A DNA stretch of 64,000 nucleotides, taken from NCBI GenBank assembly GCA_026874595.1, contig CM049316.1:62045176-62109175 (forward strand), given 5' to 3'. Every line of letters starts with the position of its first letter. Position 1 is the first letter of the stretch. The notes under the pieces were generated by a model. It ran no database searches, was not told the origin of the DNA, and saw only the letters and a list, made by a program, of their open reading frames with translations. This document shows, piece after piece, positions 46,079 through 58,000 of the stretch. This DNA is from Sipunculus nudus. Its lineage: Eukaryota > Annelida > Sipuncula > Golfingiida > Sipunculidae. The position numbers were made by a program, and so were the translations under genes.

Positions 46079-49000
46079 GTAAATATTTGACATATTACAA
46101 CAGTTTTTATGCAGAGTATTGCCTTTGATTTACGATGGTTTCACAATAATGATCGACCGTCACTGCAGGCATTTCACTGTTCAGATTTCAGTTTCTGGCT
46201 TAACGTGGTGTTGGCATGTGGGGGGGTTTCGACTCTCACACACTGTCATTCGTTAAGTTAAATGTGAGCCAGACATATCTTGTGTGTTTCACAATATTAA
46301 TGTGTTGTCTAGCCTTTGTTTAATCTAATTTTGTTGGATCTTCTATTGTGACAGTGAAATTAAAGCGTTGACCTTGTTATAAAAACTTGAGACCTGGTTT
46401 CAGACGAGAGTGGGGCACGTCTTCAAGCTCAGCTGTTCAACTTCATGTCACACTCGCACTCATTTATGTGGACCATGGTCCATGCCGTGTGGATCTGATC
46501 TGCTTAACTTAGCAAATTTTGAAAGATCTTAACTTTTTCAATGGTCTGTCAAATGTTCTGCTCTGTTTTGCAGTATTGTTGACTTGTAATGTTTTCAACT
46601 TTTTAAGTTTGATGCCACTATGCTATTTTTTTCCACTTGTATGGTTCCTATCCTTTTGTATAAATATTAATGTTCAAAGTCAGTTTACTTTAATTGATTA
46701 AAAAAAATAGCCTTTAGGTATCAGTGACCAGAAATTATTCTATTTCATTCTCGCCTAGTTCACAATCAGGTGTACACTTTATGTTGCAGTTTAGTGAAAT
46801 TTTCAAAATCATGTCACATGTGAGTCACTTTGTTGCATAAACAACCTTTCCCTGGGGGAATCAGGAAAAAAATTTCAGAGCACAAACATTAACTGTTTTG
46901 GTTTAACCAGATGATGAATACTGGTGGCAAAGTTCTGTCTACGGACACTACATATTTAAGAGAAGATATAAAAACTCTGAATGGATACCTGTAAAACACT
47001 TTAATTGTGTGAATGATATACCCAGTGATTCTGTTCACTAACATAACCAATATAAACATATCAGTTATGGAATGAGTATTTTCATATTTTGCTCTTTGTC
47101 CTGTATATATGTTATAAATATGAAAATTAAATTTTTGGTAAATCTGTTAGGCTGGAGGGTTTTAACTTATAATACTGTGAACAATCAAGCATGTAAAATC
47201 TAACCCTAGCCTTAGAAAAGTAATTTTCCAGGGAAAAAAAATTTTAATAGGATGTTAAACTGGTAATGTTTTGTCTACGGACACTACATGAACCACAATA
47301 TAGGTATCTGTAGATGACACAAAAACTTAAAGATCAGCTTTGTCTACGGACACTACATGTCTACGGACACTACATTTGTACATGTTGGCCCATTTGTATA
47401 TCATATGGAATGGAACTGGAAAATAATTTTGATATTTATCTGAACAGTAGCTACTTTAATTTCTACTAAAGAACCTTTTCCTGAAGATGATGTATTTAAA
47501 CTATGTGTAATGGGCATAAAGTATTTGAATATATTACAGGGTGCTTTTCTCATAAAAACTTGTATGTTATAATCTTCTAATAATGGTAAAGAAAAACTGA
47601 GCTTTATTTGTTAACTTTTAAATTTATGTACTTGATACCTGGATAATTTAATGACAATTTGACTAATAAACAGTTTGTTTTTACTGTAGATGGAGACAAT
47701 AGCTGTTCTTAAATCACCTTTGTCTACGGACACTACATGTCTACGGACACTACATTTGTACATGTTGGCCCATCTGTATATCATATGGGATGAAACTGAA
47801 AAATGATTTTGATATTTTTCAAAACAGTGACTGTTACAATTTCTCAAGAGCATTAAGAACTGAGGATAGTTACATTTGTAATAGCAGAGAAATAGTGTCT
47901 ACGACCACTACGCAATCTTGCGGAAAATTTACAATAATCGATGAAAGCAGATTTATTGTATCAGGACCTGCCTGGGTAAAATGTTTGACCCGATTTTAAC
48001 AGTATGCTTGAATGTTGTGTATTAGGAGGTAACAAAATGAAACTTAGCCCACTACCTAGTTTGGTGTCCTCATTTAAAATGATGTATAGGGTAAATGTCA
48101 ACTCTGCATAACATCAGGCATATTATCTGTAGTGTTGTAAATTTGTTAAATTCTTGACTAGCAGCTTCTAGTTTTTTTTTCTTACAGGAATGTCCATATT
48201 TCATAAAATACCACAGTGACAACAGACATCCCCAGTCCAAGGTATCATTTTGTATAAGGGTATTATTACAAAAATTAGAAATCTACCTGCAACAATATAA
48301 CACAGTGCACAAGCTACATTTGACTCATTAAAAATATCACAACTTTTTTTTCAATTTATATATTTAAGTCTGGTTTTCAATATTTAGATCAACTATTTAT
48401 GCTGAAGTGATAGAAATACTGACTTTGATGTCATGGCCTACAGATAATTGTTGATAATAGTATAACAGTTTATGAAACAAAAGTGTACACCTGATTGTGA
48501 ACTAGGCGTCAAGCAGTATTATTTATGTCCCAGTTCTTCTGAAATCTGTCCTAAGTTAATAACCTAAATGAACTTAAAAATAAAACATGGTGTTCCCCTT
48601 CACCTATTAAAAAAATAATCTCCCTTTAAAGAAAAACAGGCACAAAGTCTTGAATGACAAACTTTTTTGGTGTTAATATGTCATGATAATTTATTTATGC
48701 TTCATTACTTCTTTGTCAGCAATGATTGATTGTCTTTTATATTCCCAATGACAGTTTGTTGTATTATACCACATCGGATTTTCTAATTTATTGTAGCATT
48801 ACTTTTAACTACATGAAAAGAAGTTTTGACTTTTGGTCCCATAGTTTTGACTGTAGATATGAAGACCATATACAAGAGACTGTATATGGTTATATAACCC
48901 ACTGTGAAACCCCAGACTGGATATTTTCCTTCAGATGTAAAACTTATTTGAAAACTAACTTTGTTCAAGAAAGGTGAAAAATGTGGGATAATTGAAGCTT

Positions 49001-52000
49001 AACCTTACATCGAGAAAACCAATAAAATGAATACATATATGTATATTACATTCATCAATCAAGAGTGGAAAATTAAATTTTGCATTTTTTGTCACATTCA
49101 CACATTAGCGATACAGGATTGTCTCAATTGAATCATCCATTATCAGCTTAGGTATGTAACAGGCTTAGCAAACAGGGGAGGGCAGATTACATAATATGTG
49201 TGCTTGATACCCTAGCCTGGCACTTAGATCCTGTTATGCATAACAACAGACCAGACCTAATGTGTGTTTCTAGATGTTTCTGGCTTTAGGCATACCTTGG
49301 GTGTATTATGAATGTCCTTTGTTCAAACTGCAATTTACATAGCCTGTTTCCACTGTTGTGGAAAAGATAAACCCCATTTTCCTTATGTACAAATTTTGTA
49401 TGTAGAAAATGTTTGCTTAATACTGGTTATTACTTAAGACTCCAAAATCTGTATATTGTAAGACTTTTTTTGAATATTCATTTAAGTATTATGCGCTTTT
49501 AAATCTGATAAAAGTAATCAATCCTATATCAGTGTAATAGACTTCATATAATTTGAAATACCAGTACCATACTAAAGTTTCTGGTAAAATAACCTGTGAC
49601 AGGGTTTGCTATTCATGTATTGAAATTATTCACATAATAATTGATTATTAATATACCTGACTAAATTATTTCAGCTGTATAATTAATAAGTAGTCATTTG
49701 AATATTTAATGACATTTTCCCTGTTACAGCGCTTGTTAGAGCGTACGAGGCAGCGGCGTGAGCTGCTTCAGGAAAAACTGGCCAACTCCCCTCAGCCAGC
49801 CCAGCGAAAGAGAAAACCCCTCCTGGATGATCAGACTGAAAATATCCCTCCAGTGGACCCCAGTAATGATGGTAAGGAGATTTCTCTGCTTTGCAGTTCA
49901 AGAAACTGAAATTATTATTAATGGCCTTCAGTATTGATGTTGATTTCTAATATTAGGCTTGCAACTTTTTTTATTCATGTCAAGCCTCCAGATTTGCTAT
50001 GATCGTTGCAGTGTGCAGTTGTGCACCCAACTGACAGTATTTAAAGAAATTTTACATTTCTATATAATATCTGCCACTAACTTATTACACTCTTTACACA
50101 GCGCTTTAACTATAGGCCAACTTCCTATATCGTAAGCGCAGTTTGATATGACCTTGTATCCTGAATTGCTACACCAGATGGGAGCAGTGTATTTTCATCC
50201 AATCAGATGAGACCTTGTGCTGGAAAACACGGCTAAGCGAGGATTACACGTTTTGAGTGACAGCTCATCACCCTGGTAACCGTCTAAACAGGCCACAGGC
50301 TCAAAGAGAATTGCCCCAGACATTGTTTGCTTGGGGCCTTGGGCACATTGGATGCCTGGCCAGTGAGTTGTAATTCAAACGAAACGTAACAACAAAGGCA
50401 GCGTGCACACCTCGCTGGCTGGTTTCAGTTCTGCAGACCACAGGTACATGGCTACGCTAACACAATCATAATGTCATAATTGAATCAGTCGATGATGCGG
50501 AAATACAGAGGGAGCATTTAAAATTTGACCGTTACATCTCATCAAGCGGCGCTTGAAGCGCAGCTGTGGGCGGAGCCAGGATGCCTGTCGAGTGTTTGTT
50601 TATTGGCATCTGGTTGGCTGCTTGTCACATCATACGCACGTTTTTTCAGCGGACAACGAACCGCCATCTGGTGTCTAAATATATCATAAATGGTCAGAGC
50701 TGGCAGCGTGAAAATCAGTTGCTCCTTTAGAAGCGCAAGATTTCCGCTGCCTCAGGAGCTTACTAACTTATTATTTTTTTATTATTTCTGTTATTAACAC
50801 CAAGCAAGTACCTGGTGAATTTTGCAAAACACCAACCTGTAATTTTTGGATCAACCTTGCAAATGTTTAACAGTTTTGATAAACTTTTCTAAGCACCAGA
50901 ATTTGAATTCTTTGTTTTATTATTGTTATAATAAAAAATATATATTTCAGGGCCACAAAATTGTATAAATCTAAGTCCTGACATTGTTTGACACTTCCAA
51001 GATAATTAGCTTAAGTGGGAAATTGAAAAAAAAGTCAGTCCCTCAACAGTTTCAAGTGGTTGGTTGACAGCTTGGTGAATCATCAGAGAACTCTGACAGG
51101 AGAAGGAATGTCAGTCTGTCAAGTGTTGACATCTGTATCCTGTGTCAATTCAAGAAAGTCTTTCTGCAGGAAGTCGCTAAGTTGTTATAAGAGAGAGGTC
51201 CTAACTGTGCTAAAAATAACTGATGCGTGCAGTCAAACAGTGTGTCTTTTTTTTTTTTTCAGTTCAGGTTATTTCAGTGCACCAAGTAATGTAGTCAGTT
51301 ATTTCTATTCATTTCTTATAGTTGCTAATGTGCCACTGACTTGGATATCTCTTAACATTGAGAATATTTATAATCATCTATTTTGATTGTGAAGAGTACA
51401 AAATGTTATAAACAACAATTTAAGGTACTGGTGATGTTCTTTTATAGTTTGAAATCCTTAAATTCACATTTACACTTAAGGATCAGAAAAAAAATTAAAA
51501 CATTTACTTCTCCTCTCAGTCTCAGATTGTTTATTACATATTGTATTAAACGTGATACGGTTTAATCTAAATCAGGTGTTTCTTGTGTATGCAGGCCATG
51601 ATTTTAATGTATGATGTGAATTTTGTGCAAGAAACTATTATCACTTTTGAATTTCATTCCATGTAAACAATTCTTATAATTTGGGATTTCAGAGAGAGGG
51701 TTTGGAGGTAAACTTTATCAATTTGTTTTTATTGTAATGTTGTTGCATGCTGTTTTCATTAGGTTGCTGAGTTGGCTTTTATTATTTTGCAGGGTTCATG
51801 CTTTTAATTTGCTGAACATTCATGTAATGATGTTTTTTTAAGTTCATGAGACTAATACGGTCTGTTGGTGTTGAAGCACTAGGGCTCATCAATTGTGTCC
51901 ATTCTGCTTTCAATATGCAAATATATAGTAAAATGATAGTGATGACCTGAAAAATGTAAGATTTCTTTTGTTGAAGGGGGGTCTTAGAATTGATTCCGAT

Positions 52001-55000
52001 TTTTTACCTTCAGTTTATTTGAATTCAATTTTTATTTCAAATAGTTAAATTTCAGACTTTCTTTAAAATAGCAAATATATAATATCACAGTGGATATTAG
52101 TTGATGTTTAATGAAGATCTTCCTCTGTTTATTGCCACAATACTTGTTTCTATACAAACAGCTTGGTCAACCAGCAAGATCTAGGACACATACTATGCAC
52201 AAAAAATAGCCTGGGCATTGCAGTGTTCACATTCCGTCCAATTGACCTATCCACCACAGCCCAAATGCTCCGCCCTTTTAACTTGTGAATATAATTAGCC
52301 CCCAAAACGCTCCTACACATATGGACTTCCATGCCCATGGAAGCTAGAGCTGATTATAACATGATAATGACGTCACAAAGGGCGATGTCACATGACGTCG
52401 TATTGACTGACGTGATCAACTGGTATCACCTGACCATTGTTTAGCCTACTATATCGCAGTCATATATGAACTGTGTTCCAATATATATTAGATTATTTGT
52501 CCCATACGAATTATGTGCCAAGTAAGACATTATTATTCACTCGGTAGTCAGAGGAATGGCTCCCGCAACCTATAGCCTAGAAACTTTCTGTCTCCTTCGT
52601 ATAATAAAATATCCCGAAAAACATGACGACATGGGTACTGGTAGTATTTACAGAATACACATGTTCTGTTTGCCAGAGCTCTGTCAAATTATGCAAAATT
52701 TTGTTTTTGTCAGATGATTGACGCTTTACAATGTTTGAGGTCACCTGATTGGTTGCTCCTTAGTCCCATGCTTATGTTTATTCATTGAATGAATATGCCA
52801 TTAAGGTCGCAGAGAGCTCATGGATAGGTCAGTTAGACACTCACAGCGGGCTTTGGGATGGTGCATGCAAAGACGATTGGGAAAAAAAAACCCAAAAAAA
52901 TAATCAAATCTTTAATTTAACCAACAAAGACTGAATTTATTCAAGAATTTTTAGTTCTGGTATATGAAATGGATTATCTGATGTATGCAAAATTTGATCT
53001 ATCTCAGAATTATTAAGGGAGCTATAGGATCAACCTTCACTCTGAATTCATCAATGAATCCATTGATATATATCGCTAAAATTGGAAAGCTTGTTTTTTG
53101 GATAAACGAATAGGTTCCTGTCTCTTGAAAGATGGAATTAAATCGGTCACTGTTGTATTCACTAAATAAAGTTGTCTGTTTCGTATTGATCAGGTTACTT
53201 TTCTCTTTTATTTTGTAGATTCCCCTAAAAGACATTGTATGCGAGAATCAGAACAGGAGATTAAGCCCGACACGCCAGCAGTCCAGAGTGTCAAGTCCCG
53301 TATGCAGGGCCTGGTTTCTCAGAGACAGGCATGGTCTGGAGGTAAGACAGACGTTGCTTACAAATATGTCAAGATGCTGCTCAGATGTTTCACTGTTCCC
53401 GTGCATATACCATGTGATGTCCATCTGATCTCATAAAATGAATTAAGTGTTTACTACATATGTAGTGGTTTGCCAGTAAATCAGTTATATAGATGATCGG
53501 TTTTCTTTCATAAGTAATGAAATAAATTTATTTTTTTGTTGTTGATCATAAAGATTTTGTATGCCCATCCAAAGAAGTCATATTTTTCCCGATAAAGTAT
53601 TCTTAATCTGTCAGAGGTATTAGACAGATGGTTAAAAAAATGGTGAACAGCATTAAATTCTTAACCTTGTGTAACTGAAGATGTTAACTTCCTCTATCTG
53701 GCCATTACTTTGAGCTGTAAGCATATTATTTTGAATTTACTCTGTCAATATTTAAGGTATAATTCTTTACAGTATCTTACATGGTAATATAGATGGTACA
53801 TACATGTATAAAGTTATGATTAATAATCAGTTTTTGGTTGTTTTTTATTGTCCCCTGCTTCTGCAGAATGGATACATTGATTTGGGTTGGTCTGTCTGTC
53901 CTTATGTCAGGTTTTTGTTTCTGTGCGATAACATTCCTAAATATCATTTGATTTCATTCAAATTTGGTTCAGTTGTTGCTTTAATGCATACCTTGATTGG
54001 GATTGGTTTTGGAGTGTCTGTCAGAAAAATTATTATCAACAGCTCCAAAAAACAAAACTAGACGACCATAGGTCGAACTCTTGCCGGAAATCGGAAGTGA
54101 AACACAGACGGAGAGACAGAACATATTGTTGGTTTTCTATTAATGGAATGACCCTCAGGGACATTGCTGAGAATATGTGGCCCGTAGAATGACATATGAG
54201 ACAAAAGAACAGGCAAGCAGACAAAGCTGACAACAAAAGACGAACAGACAGACATACTGACTTTGTGAGACAAGATTGACACCAGATGACTTAACCTAGT
54301 TATGGAGAAGATTCAAAGGAAGAAAATGAGTTATAATTTATGTAATTTAGATTTTTAGTTTTGGAGGTATGGCGAATTAATGATATACTTGGGAGGCTCG
54401 ACTGTAGTGCCCTCTGGCGGACATATTTCGAAGACGACAAATGCGTTTTGTATTATCAGTGTATGACATGAGATGTCCCAGTTTCAAAAGGATCCCGTCA
54501 AAGCTGTGGCCTGTAGAATGCTATATGTAAGGCTTAAGAACCAGCAGGAAGGCGACTTTGAGGATAACGGACAAACAGATGGACACACCGACAAAGTGAC
54601 AGAAGATTGAAACCAGATGCCTCAATCAGGTTAAGGAGAAGACTCAAAGGAAGAAAATAAGCTAAAGTTTATGTAACTGAGGTTTTGGGTGTAGAGATAT
54701 GGCCAATACAATGGTATGTGTGTGATGGTCGTGTGCAGCGCCCACTAGTGGCCATATCCCGATAATGAAAAATTTATTTCTAGATATTAGTGTAAGACAT
54801 AAGATGTAATAGTTTCAAAAGGATTCCGTCAAAACTGTGGCCTATAGAATGCTATATGTGAGACGCAAGAACCAGCAAGCAGGCTAACTTAAGGACAACT
54901 GACAAACAGACGGACACACTGACAAAGTGACTCAAGATTGAGTCCAGATGACTACTTCAGGTTATGGAGAAAACTCAGAGGAAGAAAAATGCTACAGTTT

Positions 55001-58000
55001 ATGTAACTGAGGTTTATAGTTTTGGAGATATTGCCAAAGCATGATATGTTGGGAGAGGTTCGAGTTCAGCGCCCCCTAGCGGCCATATCCGGAAAATGAA
55101 AAATTGGTTTCGAGATATTAGTGTAAGACTTAAGATGTAATAATTTCAAAAGGATTCTTTCAAAACTGTGGCCTGTAGAATGCTATATGAGAGCAAGCAG
55201 GCGAACTTGAGGACAACTGACAAACAGACGGACACACTGACAAAGTGACACAGGATTGACACCAGATGATATTACTAGATCGTGGAGAAGACTCAGGGGA
55301 AGAAAATAAGCCATAGTTTCTGTAATTGAGGCTTTGGGTTTTAGAGATATGGTCAATATAATGATATGTGTGTGAGGGTCATGTGCAGCGCCACCTAGCG
55401 GCCATATCCGGAAAATGAAAAATATGTTTTGAGATATTTCTGTAAAACATAATATGCATCAGTTTTCAAATGCTTTTTAAAAAAACTGTGGCCTGAAGAA
55501 TGCTATTGTGAGACGCAAGAACCAGCAAACAGGCGAATTTCAGGACAACTGAGAAACAGACAGACACACTGACAAAGTGACACAAGATTGAGACCAGATG
55601 ACATTATCAGTTTATGGAGAAGACTCAGAGGAAAAAAATAAGCTATAGTTTATGTAATTGAGGCTTTGGGTTTAAGAGATATGGCCAATGTAATGATATA
55701 TGTGTGAGGGTCATATGCAGCGCCCCCTAGCAGCCATATTCAAAAAATGAAAAAACAATTTCGAGATACTAGTGTAGGACTTATGATATTTCAGTTTCAA
55801 AAAGATTCCTGAAATAATGTGGCCTTTGGCGCAAGATGAATGCAATCTCGAAATATCTCTATTCACGAGATATTTTACGAGATACTGCAAGACTTGTAAT
55901 AAAATCTTGTAGTACTAGTTGAATGCTACCTGATACAAAAAACTAGGTCTCTCTAGCTTTAAAACTGACAAAGTTAGAAAAATAAGACCCCTTAATTTCG
56001 AATATCATGACTTTTCCCCCAAAATTTGTAACCATGGTTACGGCAAATTTGAGTCAGCTACACACCGGATGACAGGCCTTGGAATGACGATTAAAATGAG
56101 CTATTGTTGAAGTAGATACGACTAATAGTCACAAAGATATGAAGAAAAAAACGTTTTGAGAAGTTTTGATGACCTTGACCTTGACCTTTAACTTATTTTG
56201 ACCAAAAACAATAGGGCACCTAGAATTTTGTTTGACCATCATCCCTGAAAGTTTCAAGGTGATTGTGGCGAAATTGTGGCCAGGAGAGTGATGACAAACA
56301 AACAGACAGACAAACAGACATACGCAACTGACCAATATGCTTGCCGAAATCTTTGATTCCGGCAAGCAAAAATCCTTTTCTTCCCAATTCACAAAAAAAA
56401 TAATGACATGTGGAGACATCTTCAGGGGACAATTAAAACTATAACACGGCCCTTATGACATGTAGAGACATCTTCAAGGGAAAATAAAAACTAAAACATG
56501 AAAATGGGAAACATTTGTCCGTCATTCACTAGTGAGTGGTCTGCCCAATACATGTATCAGTTTCGATTCAAGCAGCTGGTTTCGTATCTTTTACTATCAC
56601 TTTCACAACGCAGGTATATATCGTAAATAAATATTATATCATATATAAAAACATCGTTTTAATCCGCTACCGCATAAAAGGAATTGGCCTTGCTGCAACT
56701 GCATACTGCGGCTGCAACTTGGTAAAAGGAATTGTAGTGTACCATAAATATTGAATCTGATGTCCATACAGTATTAGTAACAATATGTAAACACAAATTA
56801 ACATGCTTGCAAAAATTAAACAGGACAGCTTACCATATTTGACATAAGGAGCACCCCTGATGCTCTCAAAATTAATTTTTTACAAATATATTTTACACCC
56901 CGAAAAATGCCAATCAGAAACTCATTTATGACATGCCCTGCAAGTTCCATTTCATTTATTATATTTTAAGACGAGAAAGATTGTGGGCTGACATTTTGAG
57001 TGTATTTATATTTTTTCAGTGAGGAAATAGCATGATGTTTAAACTGTAATCCACTGACTATCTTTCCAAGGGTTTCTGTCATTTCTTAAGTATTAACGCA
57101 TCATATTATATCCAGGGGGTACCCCCACATAAGATGTGCCAGCCATTGACCTTGTGACTTGCATGTTAGCCAATCATTCCTATCAGCGCAAACAACTGTA
57201 CACATGAGGCTCGGTAACAGCTGAAGTTACCCAGATACTGATAATGGCTCTGTGGATAAGGTCAAGTGAAAAGACCAAGAGACAATTCATATCCTAACAT
57301 TTCTGAGGAACTATGAAGTCTGACGAACGTCAGCTGTTATTTGCTGAAAAGATAACATGGTTTTCGATGTGTCAAAATGAACGTTTATGTGGCCTGGAAG
57401 GTGCTGTCAGGTTTCAAACTTGGGTACTTTTTATATCAACGTAATTTTTTTCAGTTAAAGCCAGCCAAACTGTACTATGCTGGGATAAAACTCCGCAAAA
57501 GTTAGTGAAATGGCGTGACCTATAGGACGCAATTTTCCATAATATTAAAGCAACCAGCCAGATGACTGATACGTCCGTGCAAGAACACTGAAATTCCCTG
57601 CCAGGGAACAGATTGTTTAGATTGTTACAAAGACAAATTGTTGAAGGGAAAAATCCTGGGCCAATCCAGGTGTTGAACCCAGGTCTGTGGCGCACAAGTC
57701 CGGCGTCCCAACCGCTTCGCTAGAAAAGCAAGCTTCACTAGCGAGACAGTTAGGTCCGGTTTTATGTGCACCTGGTAACACACCCCTCTTAAGAGCGTTT
57801 TGCTATTAGAACAAGACTAAATTTTCCCCAGGAGTCACACTTTGGTGAGCTTATTCCCTGGGCCACAAAGTTTTATCGTCATCCTGGGCGAGCCTCCATT
57901 TTGTTACGAAGACTAAGTGCTCTGGGGAAACCGTTGAGCCGATCCTGGTTTCGAACCCATAACGGTGGCGCACAAGTCCAGCGTACCAACCGCTTTGCCA

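Noticed and set aside
46937-47913. Repeated GTCTACGGACACTACAT words as a CRISPR-like array
   Set aside because: Spacing is irregular, some copies are back to back, the window is eukaryotic, and inverted element ends explain the region better.
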